DNA of 64,000 bases from Hofstenia miamia (lineage: Eukaryota > Xenacoelomorpha > Acoela): contig SCFE01000006.1 of the NCBI GenBank assembly GCA_004352715.1, forward strand, positions 2,491,217-2,555,216, written 5' to 3'. Below, in pieces: positions 12,201 through 24,000 of the stretch. Every line of letters starts with the position of its first letter. Within the stretch, counting starts at the first letter, position 1. Both the position numbers and the translations under genes were made by a program. Under the pieces are notes generated by a model. The model did no database searches, was not told the origin of the DNA, and saw only the letters and a list, made by a program, of their open reading frames with translations.

Positions 12201-14372
12201 TCCGAAATTCATTCACTTTTGGACAGGGCACATCCTAGCCAAATTTACCAAGCTAGTGCATCAGGTTTTTGCACAAGTTTTGGCTGAAATAAACTAAGCA
12301 GCTTAAAACCGAGAAACCATACACAACATGTTAGATAAAGAATTCTCAAATACCATCCTTTGCTATAACACATATAGACGTTTTGATGCTAGCGAGATAT
12401 ACACACAAAATCACGTTCTTATAAATTTTTATGGAAAGAAAATGTTTACGTCGCTGTTCTACCTTAAGCAATTTACAACAACTGCCAAGGTTCATATTTG
12501 AAAGTCAATTATGTCAACATGGTGAGGGTACTTCCAATGTCACGATAAGTGAAAATGTGACAAATGCATCATACTAAGTGTTGTACCTTTCTCCCACAAA
12601 AATGTATCATTTTAAGTAAAAGCTATATTATATCTATATTACATAAAACTACACTAGAAACTTTATGTTGATACTCTTTTTGAAGAAATCTTGAATGTCT
12701 TTTGTAAAAGTGAAAAATCTAAAATAATAATGTCGGCGCTAATATTTTCGTTTTTTCTGTAAAAATTATCAGCTAATTCACTGAAACTAAATTATTCATA
12801 TCTTGACTACAGACAATGGAATGGGGTTTCATCATTAAAAAAATACTGCATGTTTATTTAATTACAAAAACGACATATGAATTTAACCAGTATTTACGGA
12901 TTTCAAGTGAGACGGATTTTACAACATTTAAAACTCCGAGTATAGATGGAGTTGAATATGTTTAAGGACATATATTAATATTTTTCTTTTTTGCAAAATT
13001 TATTTAACTGAATGATTCATAATTAACTACTAGCTAGCCCACTGGCCACATATTTTAACACTTAAAAAATCCACTGCTTTTAGCTGTATTAATATGACAG
13101 ACATTGCAATCAAAGAAAATACTTAGGTGAAGTTTTCTTTATAAGACAAGTATAAAAACTGCAAAACATAAATAGTAAATTTTCTTGTATGCTGCTGAAA
13201 AACCAACAACCTGTTGATTTGATTTATATGGATGTTACCTTGCTATTAAAATTTAAAAGTACAGAATCTGGTAAAACCCGGAATATATTAAAAATACAAT
13301 CGTGATGCTTGAAATTTTTAATTGAATCATTATTATAATAAATGAAAGTATTAAGTTAAATTTATTCCACCTCAAACCTTAATGTAAAACAACATACTAT
13401 AAAAATATATGCTTAAGCTTAACAAAATTACTTATGCTCAACTTCCAATCTAGTAATTTGCGATATACCTGGAACTACTATATGGTTAAGCTATGAGTTT
13501 TAATACACACTTTGAAACAAATGATGTTGAATGGTGCTCTTTCTCGATTTTGTACCTTAGAAAGTAAGCAAAGCCTGTGAGATTAAAATATTCAACATCA
13601 TCAGCATTTACGAATTTTTTCGACTACAATTCTCTTAATAATTTTTGAACATTGTTTAGAAATTGCTGTAATATGGACATTATGTATACACATCAGTTAA
13701 TGTAATAGCTATATAGGGATTGGGAATGTTAATTGTAGCCAGGTGGTAGATTAGCGAAACAAAGATACTTCAAAATATGAAAGGTCACGTGTTAGTACAA
13801 CCCATTGTGAGTGTCAACACTGACTAAATACCTAAGACTTACTTAAGCTGCTCAATTATATCTTCAAACAGATTTATCAATATTAAACTTTATACATATG
13901 GTTTATGAATGCCTAAAGATTTCCTTTATTTACGGCATGTAAAAGCATTTCTTTGCTTAGAGGATAACTGCCTACGCTGCTTTTAGCAAATGCATGTTCT
14001 TTAATGAGCTAATCTATCATTTGACCTTGGCCTCTAAAAAATTAAAATGGGAATTGTAATATAATTAATATTCTGCGATCTTCTTGTGAGGAATTAAAAT
14101 TTAAAATCTTGAATTATTTTTTATAAATTAGAACACTTGTGAAGGTTAACGTAAATATCAAACTAGTACATATCAATTGATTCATTATAGAAGCTGAATA
14201 GTGATGCAAACTGAATTTTTAAGCTCAAAGATGTCATACAATGATTTGAAGCCAAATGTTAGGGCAATTTAGCATTCTCTTATAAAATTTCGAAATACTC
14301 AGCATCTAAATTATTGAAGGTTGAAATATGATTTGCTTAATTTTTTCTGAAGTCACACTATTATACTGTACG

Positions 14373-14374
<2 letters not shown>
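9212..14374. other. Non-coding A+T-rich DNA
   Basis: Over 5 kb with no supported gene or element. Short open frames are present but lack motifs, coding bias or splice structure I could defend. A short (TA)n tract lies near 11417-11434. Confidence 0.5.

Positions 14375-14429
<55 letters not shown>
14375..14429. repeat. (TA)n microsatellite
   Basis: About 27 TA units immediately 5' of the Penelope-like element remnant. Confidence 0.95.
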
Positions 14430-14431
<2 letters not shown>

Positions 14432-15060
14432 AACAAACTCAGCCCTATTCATTCTATTCTTCGATTGGCAATATATCATACAAACTTACCACAATTACAG
14501 CATTATTTAAGTGAGCAAAAATTACATCTAACTAAAGCAACAGATAAGATTTTCGAAATCTTAGAAACCAATGGCTATCCCATTAAACTTATTAAAAAAT
14601 ATTCAAACAAGATGTTTAAGGAAAGTAAAAAGAACAACTTCATGAAAACCGACAAAAATAAGAAGAGTATTTGCTCAGTATATTTAAAACTTCCGTATTT
14701 ATGCAACCAAATTAAAATTTTCAAAGAAAAAATAAAAATATTGAACACAAAATTTAAATTCACTTAAATTATCCAAATCTTAACATCATATGCAACAAAG
14801 AACGTCTTCAACAACAAAGATCTTACCCCTAAGAACTTAGTTTCTTCTCTAATTTACTAATATAAATGTGATGTTTGCAATAAATCATACATCGGGAAAG
14901 CTACGAACATCTGGGAACAAGGATGAAAGAGCACTTAAGAGGACATTTAAGTTTTTGAAATATATTTACATCATTATGAAATCAAGGAAGAAAATTTTAA
15001 GATCAAAACGTTACAAATTTTTATTAAAGCTGGAACAAAGAAAAATTACTTAATTAACAA
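14430..15060 (+). mobile_element. Penelope-like element remnant: RT C-terminus, linker, GIY-YIG
   Basis: The plus-strand frame gives ILRLAIYHTNLPQLQHYLSE and ILETNGYPIKLIKK, the pattern at the C-terminal end of Penelope-type reverse transcriptases (..L..NGYP..I). SVYLKLPYLCNQI then matches the following linker. After a stop near 14765 comes TKNVFNNKDLTPKNLVSSL, then YKCDVCNKSYIGKAT (about 14866-14910), the Y-x-C..YIG core of the Penelope GIY-YIG endonuclease. A frameshift follows and the R..H part (KST at about 14930) is damaged. The catalytic RT core is absent, so this is a 5'-truncated, decayed copy. It is followed by the tandem tail at 15121-15545. Confidence 0.65.
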
Positions 15061-15120
15061 CGAAAGATAACATCAATAATTTTTCATTTATAGTATATGC
15101 AATATATTTATTGATTGCAT

Positions 15121-15545
15121 TTGTCATTCTGACGATGATTCTTAGCAATCGCAACCGGTTTATATATTTAACTGCATTAGAAGTTTCAAGTGTAAATATA
15201 TATATGTATATACATATGAATATATATATATTTATTTATTTATTTAGAAGCATTTAAGCATTAATCCAATTGATATTTTTCACCTAAGTTGTCTTAAAGT
15301 TAAAGGAAATTGTCATTAAGATGGGAACGAGGCTATTTGACAGCTACATTAATTAACTAAACTTATTTATTATGTCAACATACCATAACAAATAATATCC
15401 TAATTACAAAAACTATGTATATACATATATATATATTTTGTCATTAAGATGAGAACGATGTTATTCGATGGTCAAAATAATTAACTAAACGTATTTGTTA
15501 CTTTAATAACAAGTAAAATTCTATTTGAAAAAGTTATGTATATAT
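15121..15545 (+). repeat. Tandem 3' tail units of the Penelope-like element
   Basis: Three diverged units begin with ttgtcatt at 15121, 15310 and 15438. The last two share long stretches (gtcattaagatg.gaacga.g and aattaactaaac) and each ends in a TA-rich segment. The first is more diverged. Tandem terminal repeats next to a Penelope ORF fit the pseudo-LTR arrangement of this class; the assignment is inferred from position. Confidence 0.45.
15129..15160 (+). ncRNA. Hammerhead-ribozyme-like motif in Penelope tail
   Basis: CTGACGA at 15129-15135 matches the hammerhead CUGANGA core box. It is followed by a small stem-loop (GATT, loop, AATC at 15137-15150) and then gcaaccggtttata, where the expected GAAA box reads GCAA. 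The second Penelope copy shows the same order of parts at 61798. Hammerhead motifs are known in the terminal repeats of Penelope-like elements. With a mutated A-box this copy is probably inactive. Confidence 0.4.
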
Positions 15546-15547
15546 AT

Positions 15548-15580
<33 letters not shown>
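15541..15580. repeat. (TA)n microsatellite
   Basis: TA tract lying between the Penelope tail and the mariner remnant. Confidence 0.9.
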
Positions 15581-15581
<1 letters not shown>

Positions 15582-15582
<1 letters not shown>

Positions 15583-16790
15583 AAGTGTGTTTGAAAATTA
15601 ATGAGACTGTATGTATTGTGCGAGAAGTGTGTGCAATAGGAATTCATAACTTGCTGTACAATATAGCACATTTCTTATGCTGTGTGCATTTGCAATTTTA
15701 GCAGAGTATGACAATCGTACACTTTTCACAAGTTCTTTTCTCTGATTACTTACAAGCAAGTCGTTGTTGCAATATTTAAAATATTTTGTTTCTTTCTATT
15801 GTAGCTACACAATGACAATTGAACAAAGGAAGAACTTGAAATTTCTTGTTCAACCTAGAGAAAGCTAACAGTGACTTTTGATCTGCTCCAGTAAGTTATT
15901 AAGTGGCACCAAGGTTTCCAACTCCCAATCAAGATCATCTTGAAGTATTGATCTCAATACCTGCAGCTATGAGAAAGCTGCCCATTAAGTCTATCAAACA
16001 ACCATCTATCGCACAAATTTTAATCAGGAGAGTGAGGTGCTTGCCAAAGTGTTGTTACTTCTCGTTTTTCCAAAAAAGCTATAGTTTCTCTTGACCCATG
16101 AGGACGTGCATTATCAGCACTAACTCATTTAATCTGGTTGAATCATTGCGAAGCTTCAGCCATTTCTCTCCAATGGAATGCTGAAAGTTTATAAAGTAAT
16201 TATTATAAACTGTTTCACATTTATCAGCGGCAGACACATTGAACTTTTTGTTTGGAGTAAAAATAACGCTAAATGTTGTTTTTTTGTTGGTCAATGGTTG
16301 GCGTAACACTGTTGGTTTTTGCTCTCACCAAAGGTAATCCATGCTTTGTTTTGAGATTTGCGTTTATACGAAGCATCCATGCTTAATCCTGTACTGCAAG
16401 ATTATGCCGGATAGATTTTGCACTCATCACCCTTAGTTTTTGTGCTAATCTGTTAGAATGTGTGGAACCCAAGTCGAACAGACATATCTTCTGTTTAAAT
16501 GGTCATGCAAGATAGTTTTTGCAGACTCATGAGAGACAGAAACTTCACCTGCAGTACTTCGAAGTGTCTTCTTCAATCATTTCATTTATTCGTTGGATGT
16601 TATTGGGTGTCAAACTTGTTCTTTTTCGTCCTCTTGTTTCCTCTTCATTTTCTATCAATCGTTTGTCGACTAGGGCAAGAATCACAATAAAGCTTTTTAA
16701 GATAGTTGTAGTTTTAAATGACTGAATCTCCAAGCATAATGCGTGTCTTATCATAAAATTGATGCGCATCAGAACTCATATTCGCTGCAC
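15582..16790 (-). mobile_element. Dead mariner-type transposase (DD34D)
   Basis: Minus-strand translation, across several frames, gives a mariner transposase in the right order. First comes an N-terminal helix-turn-helix region (about 16770-16560) with RGRKRTSLTPNNIQRI. Then HESAKTILHDHL and WVPHILTD (about 16530-16450) follow. The catalytic core is ADNARPHGSRETIAFLEK (about 16110-16055) and PHSPD-stop-NLCDRWLF (about 16020-15985). The spacing from the D of ADNA to the D of NLCD is 34 residues. The first acidic residue is likely in the DEAW-like segment near 16385, where a stop replaces the E. Multiple frameshifts and stops show it is inactive. I could not find a convincing pair of TIRs. Confidence 0.7.
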
Positions 16791-16968
16791 GCGACTTTAT
16801 CGATTTTTCTAAAATATTTATTTTATAAAAGGTAGTGCTTCATATGACTTGATATTAAAAATATTGACTTTTCATAGATAAAATTTAATGCTTATTAAAA
16901 ATTATTTAAATATTTTTAATATAATATCTAAAAAATATCAAATTGTCATTTATTTTTTGACATGCCAA

Positions 16969-16970
<2 letters not shown>

Positions 16971-17026
<56 letters not shown>
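16971..17026. repeat. (TA)n microsatellite
   Basis: About 28 uninterrupted AT units. Confidence 0.95.
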
Positions 17027-17029
<3 letters not shown>

Positions 17030-19341
17030 ACAATATAATGAATAATAAAAATTGTTATTCTATTTGTTATATCAATTTGGGCCTATACCCCTCTGCTCAA
17101 ATTTATATAATTTTAAATTTTCAATTTTTCACAGTTTTGAGTGTATATATAAAAAAGTTTGAAAGAATCTGATCCTATATATATTTTGCGAAAATCTAAA
17201 AAGCCTAAATATTATAGTTTTGAGGGATGTTATTAATTCTTCATATCAGTGCACAAAGAGATAAACATATTAATTTTGAATTTTGTGTTTTATTTTTAAT
17301 ATAAATTGTTCAAATGTATTAAGTACACGGCGAAACAAAAAAAAAAAATGAATATACAATATTTTCCACAATTTACACTTTTTCGTTTTCATAGAAAAAA
17401 GAGACATATACAAATAAAATATAAAAAAATCTAATATTTGAATCTAAATAGAAAAATCTTGTTGGTTTTTATCAAAAATAAGATGCTAAACAAAATATTT
17501 ATTGTATAAAGAGGTAAGAGAATGCAGGGTGTGTAAATACACGGTATGCGAAATATTGATTCTAGTGGTTCAAAAATCTCAAATCTCATATGTCACAGTA
17601 AACTCTAAAAGAAACTTTTAACTCTAAAAACGATATTTTGCAACCAACACACACCTCAAACACTTGGTTTGAACACATATTTTAAATCTGCCTTGTTATT
17701 CGATATATATATATATATAGATAGATAGATATACATATATACTGATTTGAATCAAATCATTCAACTTTATCTAAAAGACTAAAATGAGGTTACGAACATT
17801 GAAGTTCCAAAGCATCCACGGATAAATTTTCCCAGAGGTTTCTTTGTCATCTAATACGAATTTTAGTTCATCATAATTCTAAGAAGATTAGAATATTCTT
17901 GCTCTTGATTTTCTATTGTCTATAGTAATTAAAATATTCATTTAGTAATTCTACATGATTAGAACCTACCATACTTAAAGTAATTTTTTGTCAATTGGTA
18001 TAAGTTAATCAAGGCAGTAGTTTTGTCCTTGTAAAGGTCTAAAACATCAAAATATAAAATTTAAAAGTGCATGATTATAAAAGCATTTCAATCATTGAAT
18101 GTCAATAACTGTGTCTCTGGCAGGAAATTAACATCGAATTAAATTGTGTTTAGTACATTTACATTAGTATTAGCATATTTAAAATGTCATTAAAATATAA
18201 TTTTGTTTTGCATTAATGCCCTTCCTAAAACCTTAGCAACTCGTTCAATTCATCTAATGTCATTTCCATCTTTTTTCCAACGTTGCTCGGTGTATTTTAT
18301 TAAGTGATTGCTGTTATAAATAACCATTTTTGAAAAATTTGGTGATTAAATCCTTCCTTCTTCTGTAATTTTCTCCACCAATTAAAAGAAATTGCAAAGC
18401 AACTTAGCACAAATTGGTGGTCTGTGGTCTTAGCGATGCAAAAATTTGTTGAACGGACATTATTTAGCAGTTAACTTAGCGAATGTAGTTCAAATCAAGG
18501 AACATAATTCTATTTGGTTTCTAAAGCAGCAATTAAATACATCCTTCCACTCTCCAAAATCTCCTATGGCTCTTTCCATTTAAGGTCATTGCAAAGCCGA
18601 ATACATTTTAAGTGCAACCCTGGCCTAATTCCAATTGTCTATAAACCAATGATGCATGCAAGAGGACATGATGGACATATATTTTTTAAATTCATTGTAA
18701 TTTTAATGCAAGAAGTATAGTTTGTTCAAAGTCAATGTATTGCAGTCATTGCATATTCATGCAATATATACATTTTTAACACTTTCAGAAATTGGTATAC
18801 TGTTTCAAATAAATTGTGCGTCACTTATTTAAATTAATGATTCATAAAACAAATTAATATGCATTGTTAAAATTGATCGCTTCTCGCATTTGACAATGAT
18901 TAACATACAAGGAGATTTTCCTAAAAATTTTTGGCAAATAGTACTGTAATTAATTAAACCATACTGCTTTTAAAAAAGAAATGAAAATAGCTAATTTTAC
19001 AATTAAGGTGTTTGAGATTTCGTAAGACCTTTAGAATTTATCATGCAAAATAATACAGGGCCATCGATTTTTTGTGATCAAAATTATATAGAAATTTGAA
19101 AGAAACTCATTGCGATTAAGTCGATTAGGTTGAAAACAAACTACTTAATTATTGTGACTGTGCGTGTGTGTGAAAAGCAAACTAATTTTTTAATTGTTTA
19201 TTCTTAGATCAAATTTGCATGTAAATTCGATTTGTGGTTTCATTTTCCAGTTTACCTGGTCGATTAATTTGAGTGAAAACACAAAAATATAGTCGATAAA
19301 TCGATCGCCTCCACACACTTATTTCAAAACATATCGCAGAC
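17027..19341. other. Non-coding A+T-rich DNA
   Basis: I see no supported gene or element. A (TA)n/(GATA)n tract lies at about 17704-17740. Confidence 0.5.
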
Positions 19342-19539
19342 ATGTCAAGTAATACACTTGCATCTATCGGTCTAGTGTCCACATTTCTCAATCAAATCAC
19401 GTATCAGAATAATGTAGACTTGCAAGAAGACATCATGAACGTAACTGATTACCATTTTTACTCCGATTATTCATTTAAGAGGGGGGCTACCTCACTGAAC
19501 TACAAGAACTATGTATCTAAAAATGGGACATTGGGATAG
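19342..19539 (+). CDS. Small unidentified ORF (65 codons)
   Basis: A 65-codon plus-strand frame starts at the ATG in gacATGtca and ends in TAG at 19537-19539. It has a mixed, non-repetitive composition with an acidic, aromatic middle (VTDYHFYSDYSF) and a basic step (KRG). No domain, signal peptide or membrane segment is evident. An AG precedes the start by two bases (tcgcag), so it could be the start of an exon. Neighbouring DNA gives no functional clue. It may be a chance ORF; I keep it only because its composition differs from the low-complexity ORFs around it. Confidence 0.25.
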   Translation: MSSNTLASIGLVSTFLNQITYQNNVDLQEDIMNVTDYHFYSDYSFKRGATSLNYKNYVSKNGTLG

Positions 19540-20924
19540 TTATTTGCCTAAGAAATAATATTGAAAATTACTAAGTTTTAAACATATTGTTATGTTCACT
19601 AATGTTTATCAATTTTTTTCGCGAATCATCTTCGAATTAGCAAACATATTGTGTGACTATTAAAATTTGCAGCTTGAGTTTTCCCAACCTCCATTAATTA
19701 TCAATTTTAGCTACATATTTTATTCTAAACTCTATATGCATTTATTATTTCCTTAAAACAAATCATTCCCAATTATTAACAGAAGTGTCGTTGAAACACT
19801 AAACGGCTTAGTTGCTGAAGAGATAACATACATTTAGTAATACTTTAAAAGTAGGGATTAGAAAAATTGAAAAATTGAGACAGGCGTTATAAAAGATGTA
19901 TCAACACGCTTCTTTCATGGATTGTTTCCCAAATATAAGACGATCTAATATTTTCTAGATTAAACAAATTTACTAGTGGTATTTTCTTCTATTCAACGGA
20001 AGCAAGAAACCATCTCTACCAAATATTTGAGCTCATAAATTGAGAGAACCCTTAATCGTAATTTTGCACCAAATATATGGAGATTTTTGAAAAAATCAAA
20101 AAAATATTTCAAAATGTTGTTTATCGTTTTGGAAAAAATACAAAGTTATTACAATAATCAGTTTTTCATTTTTCTTTGGTTAAAAATTCCAAAATTCGAT
20201 GAATATCTTTCTAATTTATAATTAACTTTATTCATGTACAAACCATTTTTCTTTCATTCACAAAGCAATGCTTTGCTTTGTATGGCGCATTTCAGTTTTA
20301 ATAATTGGAAATATATTTTCAGTAAACATTGAGTGTCTACAATTATACATTTATTTAATTTAAACATGTTCAAATCAAAGTAAATTTAAGTAGGATAGTT
20401 AGACACCAAACACGAGTAGGCGTCGAAATTCCTATTTCAAAAATTCGGTATTTTATTTTAAGTTTTTAATTAGATGTTTGGCGCGCATAAATTTGTTTTA
20501 TTATAGACGCTTAGCATAATATTGCCATTGCAAGATTTTTAACTAGATGATTTCCTTTGAAATATGATAAGCAATTCAAATTCTAATTTTAACTGAAGTT
20601 AGCTTTATAATTCGTTCTTAGCACTGTAAATAGTGCTCCCATATTAACATTAGTTACTAAAACACAATTCTAAGGATGCTAAATCAATTTTTTTAGTTGT
20701 GTTATTGATGTTAATCAGGAATATTTGACTCAATTAAGGCGTCGTAGTCCTATATAAAATTATAATTTATAAATAGTAACAAGTTGCTGTAATGATTTTA
20801 GAAACGTTAGCTAATCAAATTAATTGCAAAATTCCAATTGGATCCAGTTGTTTCGATTTGCTAAATGAACATCCAAAAATATTTTTCAGAAGAAAACAGA
20901 CTTCAGTGAAATTCGGAGAATATA

Positions 20925-20925
<1 letters not shown>
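19540..20925. other. Non-coding A+T-rich DNA
   Basis: No supported feature was found. Confidence 0.5.
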
Positions 20926-21000
<75 letters not shown>

Positions 21001-21031
21001 AATCTATCTATCTATCTATCTATCTATCTAT
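20926..21031. repeat. (TATC)n microsatellite
   Basis: About 26 tetranucleotide units with one interruption near 21001. The open frame through it (YLSI repeats) is an artefact. Confidence 0.95.
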
Positions 21032-24000
21032 TTTTTCATATATATGTATATATATATATATATTCAATTATATAATGAATTAAAGAGATTTAAGATTTTA
21101 CCAATTTTCATCGAATTTACACTTTTGGAATTAATATTTTTAAATAAACTACTAAATAATAAATGCAACATTGATCCATAAAATTGCTTAAAATGATTCA
21201 GGAATATTATGTAAATACAAGCAATTCGGATTTTCAGCTTAGTTCAAAATTTTATCATTAAGAAATAATTATCGTCATAAAACTACATTCAAAGAGTAAA
21301 AAATTGTGCAGCAATAATCCCTGTCAGTTCTGTACGCAAATGAAATTGAACAACAAAGAGTGTTTGCCTGAGCAACACAGAACTTCATATTTAACCAAAT
21401 TTAATAATAGCTGTCACGTTTGAGTCCTGCTTTGACTTAGTAAATCTAGTGAATTAGTAAGAGTTAATGTGTCTGATGAAATTTCTAAGTGTTCTGCAGA
21501 ATTTATCCAAAAACTATACATTTTTCTATATTCTATGCTATTAACTAAACAGGCAACTCAGCATTTAATTGACAACTAGCTCAATTAAATACCTCCATGT
21601 CTCAGACGAGACGCTTTCTAGTCTTGCTTAATATCACTTCATTGTAGTATTTAAGTCATCCAAAAACCATTCAATTTAAGTAAAAATATTCTTATAAACA
21701 AATGTAAAACATTGCTTTTGTGTAAATATTGTTGTAACAAGGATGTTATCGAATTTATCAGCAAGAACATAATAGATAAAATAGAACATACATTTAGAAT
21801 TTTGTCAAGATTATGTGTGAGTCACATATCCAGATTTGATATGTAAGAATTAATCTTTACTCTAATTAAAAATACACTTATCAAGGCCAAATTTCGTAAT
21901 TATGCAAATTTGTGTTAACACAGTTCCAACAAAATCTGACCTATAAAAAACATGTTAACAAAGGATGAAGTTTCTAAATTCATTGCTGATCTAAATATTC
22001 TATTTTAATCTACATTTAATGAAATTAACCATAACATTGAACTTATTCAAATTTGAGATAAATTTGTAATTAATAAAACTTAATATGATGCAATTTGATT
22101 TCATATCATGTGCTTTAGAAAATTTATTTAGACAATGAATATGCTTTATTCACTTTTTAAATCGGTAGAATCTCTTCGTTATTATTGATTTATTCTCACC
22201 TGTAGCTCCAATTTGTAGAATAATATGACTTATAAAATATATTTTATTGATATTAATTTAGAATTTGTGGTGATTGGCTAGATTTAAAACAGTTACTCTA
22301 AGGAAAATCTATAATCAATGTAATGCAAGAGTAATAAAGCAATGCCTCAAGAATCTGGACTACGCATATATCAATTGATTTACAATTTAGGTGAAGAGTA
22401 ATTTGTATTAATTTACTTACTCATATAGGTAACTTTTAAAAGCAACAGATTTGAGTTTAATTTAGTAACACATAGAGAAATTTTTTTTACTAAAATTATA
22501 ATGATGTGCAATTTTTCACAGTTTCATTTCACAATAATCTCACGAATAGGAAATTGTGTATAAAATTCAAACGGGTATAATAGAAAAATAATGTGCAGTA
22601 ATTATCATATATAGCTGAACAGTCTTTTGTATACTGCATTGGCAATTGTATAATAAAAGACTACTTCATGTTTTAAGACTTGGTAGTATATTTAATGGAA
22701 AAACATCTATTTTAAATAAATAGATTTTTTAAGTGATCAGATATATGAACAATTTTAAGAGTTTGTAATTGGGGAAAATTTTAATATGAATGCTAGCATA
22801 TACAGAGTTACCTTTTCTCTAAATTTAAAAAATTCCACTTCAAATTGTTCATAGCAGATGGTTGGGAAACTTTATCAGCATTTTACAATAATTTACTCCA
22901 GATAGAAACAAAGAAGCCGATACTAATTTATTTGCTATATATCTATATCCCATAATTTGCTGTAGTTCAACTGGTTAGCATCCAAAATTTTTCATACATC
23001 AGAAATTTTAATTGCTAAATCTACTGGGGTATCCGATTTTAAATTAAGATTGTAAATTTTATTTTTGTGAAGTTAAATGCTTCTCATTGTTGGGTCGGGT
23101 CAGATTAAAAAAATCTCAAAAAGTATATTCACGGGAAGTTCCAAAAATATTAATATTGCTTATCAAAATAATCGAAGAATTAAAATAGAATTATCGCTCT
23201 TCTTTGGTTCAGCATTTTTGGTGTATTCAAAAAGAGCACTGGCTTGTGCAAGAACAATCGTTACGAATTCTATGATGTCTTTCTCGAAATATTATTATTC
23301 TATGATCAGGAATTGCTATATTATTCTTAAAACTTCAAGTATTAGAAATAACATTGTATATTTCAAATACTCACATAGTCTTTGTCTTCGATTTTATAAA
23401 ACTAACTTTTATTCTTTTAGATTCTGAAAAAGGAATTCTTTTATGACCAACATGATGTCATAAAATATGCAAATCATTAACTTTAATTGTCAATATCAAA
23501 AAAACACTCTTTGCCATTAGGAATAAATTCAAATGTCATGAAGTTTACAGGATTTAGAGTCAATTTAATTTGAACCTATGTCTTATGGTCAAATTATTAA
23601 AGTTATGGAATGCAAATACTGGTTACGATAATAAATGTTTAATATTTATGGTGCATTTTACTGCCCTGTCGGCACATTTCCAAGCCACTGACATGCTATT
23701 CATCTACGAACATTCTACAGTACTTTTTCATGCACGATTTCTTTGTCTATATTAATTATTAGCCGTTCAGTGTTGATATTTTTAAATAATCCATATTATA
23801 CCTAAAATTTGTTACAATCGCATAGGGTTGCTAAGACATCTTGCAGGTATTAGTATGCAGTATTAAAAGCACACAGCTAAAATTTTGTTTCAACAGGTCT
23901 ACAAAATAACAAATATTTAGACAGATTTAATATTACCTTTATTAAAATAATGATTAAAAGATTATTTATATACAGAAGAACAAACTTGTGTGCTATTTTA

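Noticed and set aside
20792-21181. 129-codon ORF with YLSI repeats
   Set aside because: The core is the (TATC)n microsatellite translated; no evidence of a gene.
23077-23427. 116-codon plus-strand ORF
   Set aside because: No domain, signal or splice context; composition matches chance ORFs in this A+T-rich stretch.
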